DNA from: G965230065 sp965230065 | GTDB taxonomy: Bacteria > Bacteroidota > Bacteroidia > Cytophagales > Cyclobacteriaceae | NCBI GenBank assembly: GCA_965230065.1 | Contig: OZ245942.1 | Location: 7,316,001-7,380,000 of the forward strand | Direction of reading: 5' to 3' | DNA: 64,000 nt | In this document: piece after piece, positions 33,620 to 41,246 of the stretch | Numbering within the stretch: position 1 is the stretch's first letter | Layout of the letters: each line of letters begins with the position of its first letter | Notes under the pieces: model-generated | What the model was told of the DNA's origin: nothing | Database searches by the model: none | The model's input: the letters and a program-made list of their open reading frames with translations, nothing else | Made by a program: the position numbers and the translations under genes

Positions 33620-34063
33620 TTAATCATTTGGTCGGTTGGTGTATTTCTCAATTTCACCATTCGCCCATTCGTTTTCATGATACCATTTAATATTATTAAT
33701 TTCTTGATCCTCTCTCAGAATTCTGTCAATTAAGTTTAAAAGCTCAGAATCAATTTCATTTTTTTTGCCGAACAGCCGATTCCAAATCCCTTTGCGATAA
33801 GTTTTCAAAAAGCACAACCAGCCACTCTCTATCCCTTCATCTTCATAAGCACCTAATCCTAATTCGTAATTTATTCCCTGATGGGCAAAGAAAATCATCC
33901 AGCCCCAATCTTCCTGAAGAGGATTAGGATCAGTTTCTATATCCATGACTTCCAATTTCCTGATTAAATAAATCGCCAGATCTTCTCCGTAATCGGTTTG
34001 TGGATTATCCACTTCTGAGGATTGATCAAATTTATCCGATGAAAATATAAAGTGATTTCTCAT
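33620..34063 (-). CDS. Hypothetical protein in a cassette
   Basis: A 147-residue acidic, soluble protein of no recognised family. Notable stretches are 'QEDWGWMIFFAHQGINYELGLGAYEDEG' and 'GWLCFLKTYRKGIWNRLFGKK'; the aromatic-rich core and overall length resemble small unknown proteins often found in gene cassettes. The leader is only about 20 bases from the GTT core of the cassette edge, and the stop lies 8 bases before the next site's core. No role is assigned. Coupling to the SIR2 protein is by position only. Confidence 0.7.
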   Translation of the reverse strand: MRNHFIFSSDKFDQSSEVDNPQTDYGEDLAIYLIRKLEVMDIETDPNPLQEDWGWMIFFAHQGINYELGLGAYEDEGIESGWLCFLKTYRKGIWNRLFGKKNEIDSELLNLIDRILREDQEINNIKWYHENEWANGEIEKYTNRPND

Positions 34064-34076
34064 TAACTTTTATTGG

Positions 34077-34112
34077 TGCCAACAAGCGGATAAACACACC
34101 AGGTGCGTTTAT
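34077..34112 (-). other. Cassette-array edge with compact hairpin
   Basis: The 5' edge of the small-gene cassette. TGCCAAC (34077-34083 on the plus strand) gives GTTGGCA on the minus strand. Immediately outside, ATAAACACACC (34090-34100) and GGTGCGTTTAT (34102-34112) form an 11-base stem with one wobble pair on the minus strand and a one-base loop. It could be a short or degenerate attC from a lost cassette, or an attI-like end. No second GTT-type core beyond it is seen. Confidence 0.4.
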
Positions 34113-34328
34113 TTGCAATATATCTATACAAAATGTTTTTTAAAACTAACCAAAACCATCCCATTCCTTCCTACCAAGGATAAAAACTTACTCTTGCAAT
34201 TTACACAAAATTATGAAAACCTAACCCTTGTAATAAGGCATGGGTATTTGCACGGGTATTCATAAGGAGGGGTTTTATATTTGAGCCGTATTTTTTTAAT
34301 TATCTTTTTACTTTTTAATATCAGTACC

Positions 34329-34712
34329 ATGGCAGTACCTTATTCAGTAGTGGAGCGGGGCAACCCCGGTAAACCCAGTCAACCCAAAAAATTTTATGCT
34401 TCGGCTAGGAGTTCCGGTGAAATCAGTATACGCGATTTGGCCAAAGAAATTGCCGAAATATCTACCATGAGCCTGCCCGATGTCATTGGGGTTTTAGAAT
34501 CGGTAGTGATGCTGGTGCCCCGGCATATCAGTCAGGGTAAGATTATCCGCCTGGGCGAGTTGGGTTCTTTGCGCATTAGTGTGAGCAGCGAAGGTGAAGA
34601 GAAGGCAGAAGATGTAAATGCCAAAAGCATCAAATCCAATAAATTCCTGTTTACCCCCGGCAAAGACTTACAAAAAGCCTTAAAGAATGTGGAGTATGTA
34701 AAAGCTTCATAA
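34329..34712 (+). CDS. HU-related histone-like DNA-binding protein
   Basis: A 127-residue protein from the ATG at 34329; an earlier in-frame start at 34281 would add a hydrophobic stretch that family members lack. It matches the Bacteroidota HU-related family: 'YSVVERGNPGKPSQPKKFYASARSSGEISIRDLAKEIAEISTMSLPDVIGVLESVVMLVPRHISQGKIIRLGELGSLRISVSSEGEE' and 'FTPGKDLQKALKNVEYVK'. It probably binds and bends DNA. It is monocistronic, followed by a strong terminator. Confidence 0.9.
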   Translation: MAVPYSVVERGNPGKPSQPKKFYASARSSGEISIRDLAKEIAEISTMSLPDVIGVLESVVMLVPRHISQGKIIRLGELGSLRISVSSEGEEKAEDVNAKSIKSNKFLFTPGKDLQKALKNVEYVKAS

Positions 34713-34788
34713 GGGTATTTTTTTAACTGTTTTCCATCGAAGCCTTGTTACACGTGAGTTAAGTAACTTTAAAATTTTTTAACCTGAA

Positions 34789-34824
34789 AGCGTCCTGCCA
34801 TGTTGGCGGGACGCTTTTTTTTTT
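34789..34824 (+). terminator. Terminator of the HU-related gene
   Basis: AGCGTCCTGCCA (34789-34800) pairs with TGGCGGGACGCT (34804-34815) around a three-base TGT loop, with one G-T pair, followed by a run of T residues. Located about 75 bases after the stop codon. Confidence 0.9.
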
Positions 34825-35187
34825 GCCCATTTCGTAAGGGAAAAGCCAAAAAACCATCGGGATCATTTAAAAAATCGTAGTTATGATTTTCTTTTTCGTC
34901 TCAATGATTTGAAAAATCGTTTCAATGCTTTGGAAAACCCTTCTTATTGGTTTTATAAAACTTTCCTTTTTGTTTTTTCAGGGTTGGTTATATGTGCATG
35001 CCGTTAACGTGCTGAAGTTTTCTGCACAATAAAACACTGTGGTACAAGCACCCTGCCTGTAAACAGGCTGAGTTCCACAGGCGAGACGCCTGTTGCACAA
35101 CCCGTCAACTCTTTATTGAATCTTTCAATTACAAAGCATGCGCAAAACAGAGCTTGTAGCTTGTGGCTAAAAGCTTCAGGCTAAAAC
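34825..35187. other. Gene-free region between HU-related gene and recO
   Basis: About 360 bases without a gene. It contains the dispersed hairpin repeat at 35038-35101 and, next to recO's end, an AGCT-type degenerate tandem tract at 35151-35186. The T-rich part around 34870-34980 has no visible structure. Confidence 0.5.
35038..35101. repeat. Interspersed hairpin repeat (REP-like), copy 2
   Basis: A TGTGGTACA lead-in is followed by two consecutive perfect hairpins: GCCTG-TAAA-CAGGC (35055-35068) and ACAGGCG-AGA-CGCCTGT (35077-35093). The first 22 bases share 17 positions with 31751-31772, so the two are likely members of one dispersed family. Only partial similarity remains outside that block. 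Confidence 0.55.
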
Positions 35188-35910
35188 TTACTCCATCACT
35201 TCCCTCAACACGTGGATTGATTTTAGTTCTTTCAGGTTGTCTACATGCAGTTGATAGTACAGCAGGAGGTTTTCCAGCAAAGCACGTCGCATGTCAACAT
35301 TTATTTTCAGGTGTTCGGCATAATCTGCCTCAATTAATTTTTGTAAAGCGTCAACCTCATCGTCCTGTAAGCTGTTGCCGCCATAAGCCAATGTAAGCTG
35401 CTCATTCACTTCACGGGCTGAGCCGGGAGGGAAGCCTAAATAACGGCTTAGTTTTAGGATGAATTGGATGTGAAAATTTTCAAATCCCTGGACGAGGTGG
35501 TCAAAAAGTAATAAGGATTGCCGCAAAAAAGTAAAAAGGTCGGTATTTTCTTCTTCTTCTTTTAAAACCCTTCCCAGCAATTCTGCTATAAAGATACCTA
35601 TACCCGACTTTTTAAAATCATACGGTATACTTTCATACGGTTCCAGGCATTTGATTTCTGAAATGCGGTTAAGGCCACCCGCATACCGCTGCCCGGCTTT
35701 TTTGTAGTAAACCACCAAATCCAGCAAAGTGAGGGGTTGGAAAAAAGCAATCTTCGTGGCTGTTTTCCTGCCCGGTTTCCCCCGGCTGCCCCGCACGCCA
35801 TTCACAATATAAGATTGCACCCCAAAAGCTTCTGTATAAATTTTGGTGATAATGGAGGTTTCTTTGTACCGTATAAAGTTCAGGACGATTCCCTGTGTTT
35901 TTTGCAGCAT
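35188..35910 (-). CDS. recO: DNA repair protein RecO
   Basis: A 240-residue RecFOR-pathway protein that helps load RecA on SSB-coated DNA. The N-terminal OB-fold stretch 'LQKTQGIVLNFIRYKETSIITKIYTEAFGVQSYIVNGVRG' is the RecO signature. It is followed by 'FQPLTLLDLVVYYK', a helical middle and 'YLGFPPG'. Length is normal for Bacteroidota. It starts two bases before the stop of porZ, so porZ-recO form one transcript. The pairing is common in this phylum. Confidence 0.92.
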   Translation of the reverse strand: MLQKTQGIVLNFIRYKETSIITKIYTEAFGVQSYIVNGVRGSRGKPGRKTATKIAFFQPLTLLDLVVYYKKAGQRYAGGLNRISEIKCLEPYESIPYDFKKSGIGIFIAELLGRVLKEEEENTDLFTFLRQSLLLFDHLVQGFENFHIQFILKLSRYLGFPPGSAREVNEQLTLAYGGNSLQDDEVDALQKLIEADYAEHLKINVDMRRALLENLLLYYQLHVDNLKELKSIHVLREVME

Positions 35911-35911
35911 A

Positions 35912-38176
35912 TCAGTTTACTACGGCTATTTTGCCCACAAAGGTTTCAGCACCTCCCGGCGAAGCTGAGAACACCAGATACACCCCGGTAGCCACCCGCG
36001 TTCCGTTATAATCGGTAACATTCCAGGTAACCGTACCGCCCTCTGCCCTTATTTCCCTCACCAACGTGCCTGTTACGGTGGTTACTTTCACAATGGCATC
36101 ATCGGCCAGGCCACTCATGCCTACCGTTTCGTGCATGTGTGTAATCACCGGATTGGGGAAAATTTTAACAGACTCATGTCGCTGCCCGCCTTCTGTGGCA
36201 GTTCCACGGTAAGAAACCATACCCTTATCAGTAGCAATAAATACTTCGCCAGAAACCCCGTCAATGGCAATGCTTTTAATGTAATTGGAAGGAAGGGGGC
36301 TGTTATCTATGGTAAAATTATTTATCTGGGTTTCGCCGGTTTCATCAAACAGCCAAAGCCCGTTGGGCGTTCCTATCCATTTACGGTTACCCCCGTCCAC
36401 TGCCATTGCTGTAATTTTCTGGTCACGCAATAACGGGCGGCGGTCAAAAATGGGGCGGATGGCATCAACATCTCCGGAAAATACAGAAAAAGGATCGGGA
36501 AAGAAAGCCACGCCCTGGTCGGTGCCTACCCATATCAGGCCGTCTTTGTCGCTCACCATCGCGGTTGCCTTTTCACCGGGAAGCCCTCCCTCTCCGGTAC
36601 CACTGTTTAAATACCGTTCATCTCCGGTTTCATGATTGAATACCAGGATCTCTCCATTTTTTAAAAGTATCCACTTGTCCCCACTGACCGAAACCAATAA
36701 ATCAAGGGGAAAACGCCCCTCATTTTGTAAAAAAGAATAAGCCTTCCAGTTATCATTTTGCGGATTCCATACGTGCAAAGGGAAATTCACCCCATAATTG
36801 GCTATCCATAACCTACCCTCACTGTCGGTATCCAGGGCTGCAATCCGGGTAAACCGTTCGGGAGGACTACTGTTGATTAGTGTACTGCCGGAAGTATTTT
36901 CATCCACCAGCGTAATGTTTTCCTCTCCATCCCACACACCAATGCCATCACCAAAAGAGGCAAAGTAAAATTGTTGGCTGGCAGGATGATAAACCACATC
37001 TACCAAATCGGCAATGGAAATATTTTCAGTGATTTCGGTATAGTTTTGCCAAATGCCTTTTTCAAAAGTGTAAAACCCGGTGCTATTGCCTGCTGGGATA
37101 AAACTATCCGAATACTTCCCAGCCAACCCAATTACTTTATCTCCGGCAAATGTTACTTTCCAGGTGTCATCTGTTGGTGGGCCGGAAGGGAAAAAATTTT
37201 CTTCCTGCGCATTATTTACTTTCACCAGGCCATTTCCTTCATCTGCTACCCAAAGTACCTGCTGTGCATCATAACGGGCGTCGCTTGGTTTTTGTACCAG
37301 ATTGGTATCAATAGCTTTGGCTTCGCCCCCATTGTACGTAAAAAGCTGATGATCTGCCACGATCAGTAAGGTTTCTCCATTAGCTGAAAGAGAGGTAAAA
37401 TCACCCGAAGTGGAAAAAGCAGTACGTTCCCACGTTCCATTGGTGTATCGGTAAAGTGCATCTTTGTCTGCTCCGGCAAATACATCATCACCCTTTTTTT
37501 CAATGTGCCGCACGGGCTGCGGGGGCAAACCATCGGCTACGCCAAACCGCCGCCAGTTGCTAAAATCCTGCCGGTTTATCAACGGGCTGAGCGAAGCGGC
37601 CAGTATACCTTCCCGGGTGCCAATAAAAATACTATCCCGTACAAATGTGCTTCCATAAACCGGCAAATCGGCAGCACCATCCTCACTCAGGCGGGTATAA
37701 GATTCTAAAATACTGAGGGGTTTTTCGCTGCTCACATCCAATAAAAACACCCGAATGCCCAGGGAAGTGGCTATAAATACCGTATCATTCAAGAAAGAAA
37801 TTTGATAGATTTGTTCTGCCTGGGTACTGCTGCTTTCTTTTAATAAGTTATTAGCATAAATATTATTTTCACTTAGCACATCAATACCACCGGAACGATA
37901 AGCAATTACCAAAGCTTCCTGCTGCTGATGATAAGCCATCGCTACAATGCCTACATCATGCAGGCCGTCTATTTTTGAAAGTACGTTTACGCTTTTGTCA
38001 TCTTTATCGTAGTAGAATAATCCATTTGTAGTAGCCGTATAAACTTTTTGTCCTGCTAAGGCAAGCGTATGTGTATTTTGAAAAGAAAAATGCGTACGCC
38101 AGGACCCGATGGGAATCGCTTCCTGAGCCCATAAAACATGGGGCAGGCATAGAACTAACAATAAATATTTCAGCAC
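35912..38176 (-). CDS. porZ: T9SS component PorZ-like beta-propeller protein
   Basis: A 754-residue exported protein with signal peptide ('LLLVLCLPHVLWA'). 'IGSWRTHFSFQNTHTLALAGQKVYTATTNGLFYYDKDD' is the characteristic PorZ start. Repeated propeller blades follow ('LWVADEGNGLVKVNN', 'RLWIANYGVNFPLHVWNPQNDNW', 'LIWVGTDQGVAFF', 'KWIGTPNGLWLFD'), then a T9SS type A tail ('ESVKIFPNPVITH', 'RVATGVYLVF'). In Porphyromonas PorZ sits at the cell surface with PorU in the attachment complex. The GTG start shares its G with the TAG stop of tdk (TAGTG), so translation is probably coupled. Confidence 0.86.
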   Translation of the reverse strand: MLKYLLLVLCLPHVLWAQEAIPIGSWRTHFSFQNTHTLALAGQKVYTATTNGLFYYDKDDKSVNVLSKIDGLHDVGIVAMAYHQQQEALVIAYRSGGIDVLSENNIYANNLLKESSSTQAEQIYQISFLNDTVFIATSLGIRVFLLDVSSEKPLSILESYTRLSEDGAADLPVYGSTFVRDSIFIGTREGILAASLSPLINRQDFSNWRRFGVADGLPPQPVRHIEKKGDDVFAGADKDALYRYTNGTWERTAFSTSGDFTSLSANGETLLIVADHQLFTYNGGEAKAIDTNLVQKPSDARYDAQQVLWVADEGNGLVKVNNAQEENFFPSGPPTDDTWKVTFAGDKVIGLAGKYSDSFIPAGNSTGFYTFEKGIWQNYTEITENISIADLVDVVYHPASQQFYFASFGDGIGVWDGEENITLVDENTSGSTLINSSPPERFTRIAALDTDSEGRLWIANYGVNFPLHVWNPQNDNWKAYSFLQNEGRFPLDLLVSVSGDKWILLKNGEILVFNHETGDERYLNSGTGEGGLPGEKATAMVSDKDGLIWVGTDQGVAFFPDPFSVFSGDVDAIRPIFDRRPLLRDQKITAMAVDGGNRKWIGTPNGLWLFDETGETQINNFTIDNSPLPSNYIKSIAIDGVSGEVFIATDKGMVSYRGTATEGGQRHESVKIFPNPVITHMHETVGMSGLADDAIVKVTTVTGTLVREIRAEGGTVTWNVTDYNGTRVATGVYLVFSASPGGAETFVGKIAVVN

Positions 38177-38796
38177 TAGTTTTTCCCTTTATCCTTATCT
38201 GAAAGTTTTTTTTCCTGCATTCCCTTGTGAAAATAATACCGGCTACGCGCTTCGTAAGCCTCATTCGCACCCAGCATCAGCCTGTCCTGAGTACCTGACA
38301 AACGAAATGAAAAGGAAGCAGTGGTTCCCGAAACAGCACAAATAGCGTGTAATTTGGTAACATACTCGGCCACGGCCAGGAGGTTGGGCATGGGGCCAAA
38401 AGGCTTTCCCTCAAAATCCATATCCAGCCCGGCCACAACTACTCTTTTGCCCTGGTTGGCCAATTGGATGCAAACCGCTACGATGGCTTCCTCAAAAAAC
38501 TGAGCTTCGTCAATACCGACAACATGGCAATCACCCGCCAGCGCAACAATGTCGTCGGCTTTTTCCACTACCGAAGAGGCAATACTTTTGTTATCGTGCG
38601 AAACAATGTCGTCGGCTTGATAACGATTGTCTACCACAGGTTTAAAAATTTCTACGTGCTGTTTGGCAATGATGGCCCGGTTCAACCTTCTGATAAGTTC
38701 TTCTGTTTTACCAGAAAACATACAACCGGCAATTACTTCAATCCACCCGGCTTGCCGATGCACAGTGGTATTGCCCAGGCTAGGTTCTATAAACAT
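38176..38796 (-). CDS. tdk: Thymidine kinase (type II), zinc site degenerate
   Basis: A 206-residue thymidine kinase that salvages thymidine to TMP. P-loop 'GCMFSGKTEELIRR' (24-37), 'VGIDEAQFFEEAI' (catalytic Glu and Gln) and 'AGLDMDFEGKPFGPMPNLLA' are typical. The structural zinc ligands normally present as CxxC and CRxCH are altered here: 'CAVSG' (153-157) keeps one Cys, and the second pair is replaced by 'SRYYF' (185-189). The 'YEAR' lasso motif remains. It is upstream of porZ with a one-base overlap, an arrangement that links salvage and T9SS genes only by transcription. Confidence 0.93.
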   Translation of the reverse strand: MFIEPSLGNTTVHRQAGWIEVIAGCMFSGKTEELIRRLNRAIIAKQHVEIFKPVVDNRYQADDIVSHDNKSIASSVVEKADDIVALAGDCHVVGIDEAQFFEEAIVAVCIQLANQGKRVVVAGLDMDFEGKPFGPMPNLLAVAEYVTKLHAICAVSGTTASFSFRLSGTQDRLMLGANEAYEARSRYYFHKGMQEKKLSDKDKGKN

Positions 38797-38930
38797 TATT
38801 CACTGTTTCTTGATAGCAAAAAATAATATGATTTATTTTGAGTTCTGATTTAGAACGTAAAATACAGCATCTAATTCTGTTTTCTCTCAAAAATACGACC
38901 TCAAACGGCACAAAAGAAATAAATAATACT

Positions 38931-39899
38931 ATGGAGAGCAAGTTGAACTATTCCTTCATTCAAGATTATAGCCATCAATACGTCCAGTCTATCATTGATG
39001 CGTTTTTTAATAATAATGAGAAAATTTCCGGCCCGGAAATATTGAAACTGTGCCGGGTAAACCAGGTAAACCTTTTGGTTATAAAGAAACTGCTTGAGGT
39101 GTGGCAGCAGGAAACCCATAAGCTGGAAAGCCCCTATTTTGATTATGACAATGCCAAGGTGAAAGAAGCTTTGGAAACTTTTATGAACACCCTCTCGCAA
39201 CATATTGCCATATCCCGGAAGCACTTTGAGCCCTTGCTGGAACAGGCTGTAAGTGACACAATTTTGTTGATTTTTTCGCCTTATGATTATTATGTGCGGG
39301 AATTGACGTCTTCGGGAAAAGAAACACTTACGCTGGAAATACTGAAAAAAGACCTGCGTTACATAAAAATTAACCGCCCCATCCTGGATGCATTCATTAA
39401 ACGCTTTGAAGATGAAGAACTTGCCGAGGTGCAGGGAGATGAAAAAATACGCATTTTCAATGAAGTGTTCGAGAATTTAGAAGAGGCCCCCGAAGACTTT
39501 GATGAGTATGTAAATATTTTTTCTGAAACTTTGGCCTTGCCCGTAGACAAATTATATACAAACCCTTCGGCACAAAACGAAGAGCAGGAAGACGTGCGCC
39601 CCACCCTGAATGATCAGTTTAGCAATACCAATGCGGATACCTTAGCCGATTTGCACCAGAAAAAGAAAATTGACAACATCAAAGAGCATATTAATGTGAA
39701 CCAAAAGTTTATGTTCACCAAAACGCTTTTTGGGGATAGCAAAGATGAGTTTGAAAAAGCCATTGAAAACCTGGAGAACTACTCTTCATATGTAGACGCG
39801 TTTAACTATTTAAGAAGGGATTTTGCCGGCAAGTACCACTGGCAAATGGACTCAGAAGAGGTAATTGAATTTCTGGAGCTGGTTGCCAAAAAATATTGA
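38931..39899 (+). CDS. Conserved hypothetical cytoplasmic protein
   Basis: A 322-residue acidic, mostly helical protein without signal peptide or membrane segment. The ATG at 38931 is chosen over an in-frame TTG at 38838 because the extra residues look non-coding. Distinct stretches: 'ISGPEILKLCRVNQVNLLVIKKLLEVWQQE', 'LIFSPYDYYVREL', and the C-terminal 'KFMFTKTLFGDSKDEFEKAIENLENYSSYVDAFNYLRRDFAGKYHW'. It resembles a protein widespread in Bacteroidota without assigned function. It converges with the membrane glycosyltransferase-like gene. Confidence 0.75.
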   Translation: MESKLNYSFIQDYSHQYVQSIIDAFFNNNEKISGPEILKLCRVNQVNLLVIKKLLEVWQQETHKLESPYFDYDNAKVKEALETFMNTLSQHIAISRKHFEPLLEQAVSDTILLIFSPYDYYVRELTSSGKETLTLEILKKDLRYIKINRPILDAFIKRFEDEELAEVQGDEKIRIFNEVFENLEEAPEDFDEYVNIFSETLALPVDKLYTNPSAQNEEQEDVRPTLNDQFSNTNADTLADLHQKKKIDNIKEHINVNQKFMFTKTLFGDSKDEFEKAIENLENYSSYVDAFNYLRRDFAGKYHWQMDSEEVIEFLELVAKKY

Positions 39900-39910
39900 T
39901 ACAGAAATAA

Positions 39911-41221
39911 TTATTTACCGGAAAGACTGGCTGACAAATCAGTAAAAGGTATACCACAACTATCAATAAAATCGGTTTCCAGCACAATGATCTGCACGCC
40001 TTTTTGCCTGAAAGCATTAAGTTCTTCGCATGTTACTGCCCGGTAGGTATTCTCTTCTGTCATTTCTTCATACAAATAATCATACATAGGCCTGAAATGC
40101 TTTGCCACTAAAATAAAGTCATTGTTCCCTGCCAACGACTTGATTTTTTTCATACTTTCTTCAGATGTTTTTACCATGGCAGCTTTAGATGCTTCATCAT
40201 CAAGCACAGGACTAAAAATCCCCTCGGGCGTTATGTTGATAAATGAACTGATCCCTATAAGTACGCATACTACTACAAGGACTTTCCCGTTGGCTACCCA
40301 TTGGTCTAGTAAAATGAGCACAAAAGGGACTGCGGGCAAAAGGTAGGCGGTTTCGTGAGGCAGCTTCAGAAAAGCCAGGGTGTATGTTACGATTACAACA
40401 AGGCAAACCAGTATTATCTTTTTATTGTAAGTTTTTTTTCTGAAAACTAACCCGTAGCCAAAAGCTAACATCAGCCCTATGGCACCGGGGTATCCCCAGA
40501 GTTTTACAGTCAGGGTTTGCAGTACCAGTTTCAAAGTAAGGTGGTTATTATCACCGTAATAATCAAAAAAAGAAAGGCCATATGTGTAAAAAACCGGAGA
40601 AAAGAATACCAAAAGGGGGATGATAAAACCTACCGAAAAATGCAGAAAAACACGTTTATCAGCTTTGAAGCTTTCATAACTCATAATGGCCAGAGGCAAA
40701 AGCAATGCTCCGGAAGTAATCCGGCAGGCTACCGCTAATCCCAAAAACAATCCGCACAACACAAATTTTTCCCTGGCACAATAATAAAATGAGCCTATGA
40801 CAAATGCCAAAGCCCACATATAATCCATTAGCTCCAGGCTTTCTATAAAGACTGTTACTGTGAAAGCAAAAGCAAATGTAAGCAGTAAAGGATGTCTGGC
40901 ATGAAGTTGCCTCAGCAATAAGTAAAAAAATGTAGCAGCAACAGCACTCATTATTGCTGTAAGCAGGTTGAATACCCAGATAGGGCTTCCGGCAAAAAAG
41001 GAAGATACAATTTCTACAAAGGGATATCCAGGCAGGCGCGAAGCTTCGTAGGCAAGTGTATTTGCCATATTTTCAGCCACCAGCCCTGTGCTCCAGGCAT
41101 CCCGGTCATGCCCTAATGATACCCTGGATATCCAGGGAATACGAGAAGCAAGTACTACTATAAACACGAGCCAGGGCTCAAACTTGGCAGGCAGGAGGGC
41201 TGTGGTTTTGGTCGTATTCAA
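39911..41221 (-). CDS. Polytopic membrane protein, GT-C glycosyltransferase-like
   Basis: A 436-residue membrane protein with about ten hydrophobic segments. After helix 1, 'SRVSLGHDRDAWSTGLVAENM' places acidic residues in the first periplasmic loop, the position of the catalytic Asp in GT-C glycosyltransferases (PMT/ArnT-like). The C-terminal soluble segment ('FILVAKHFRPMYDYLYEEM') follows the last helix, as in ArnT-like enzymes. Donor is likely a polyprenyl-phosphate sugar by family analogy, acceptor unknown. Stop lies 26 bases before rodA's end region on the same strand, so it may be co-transcribed with the cell-shape operon. Confidence 0.68.
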   Translation of the reverse strand: MNTTKTTALLPAKFEPWLVFIVVLASRIPWISRVSLGHDRDAWSTGLVAENMANTLAYEASRLPGYPFVEIVSSFFAGSPIWVFNLLTAIMSAVAATFFYLLLRQLHARHPLLLTFAFAFTVTVFIESLELMDYMWALAFVIGSFYYCAREKFVLCGLFLGLAVACRITSGALLLPLAIMSYESFKADKRVFLHFSVGFIIPLLVFFSPVFYTYGLSFFDYYGDNNHLTLKLVLQTLTVKLWGYPGAIGLMLAFGYGLVFRKKTYNKKIILVCLVVIVTYTLAFLKLPHETAYLLPAVPFVLILLDQWVANGKVLVVVCVLIGISSFINITPEGIFSPVLDDEASKAAMVKTSEESMKKIKSLAGNNDFILVAKHFRPMYDYLYEEMTEENTYRAVTCEELNAFRQKGVQIIVLETDFIDSCGIPFTDLSASLSGK

Positions 41222-41246
41222 TACATTTAACAGTTTTTGGTAAGGT

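Noticed and set aside
31607..34280. Insertion sequence or prophage as carrier of the SIR2 gene
   Set aside because: No transposase, recombinase or phage gene is present and there are no matching ends over the whole segment; the own-end complementarity of each gene unit fits cassettes better.
35038..35101. CRISPR-like repeat unit
   Set aside because: There are two adjacent hairpins but no regular direct repeats with spacers; it fits a REP-like element instead.
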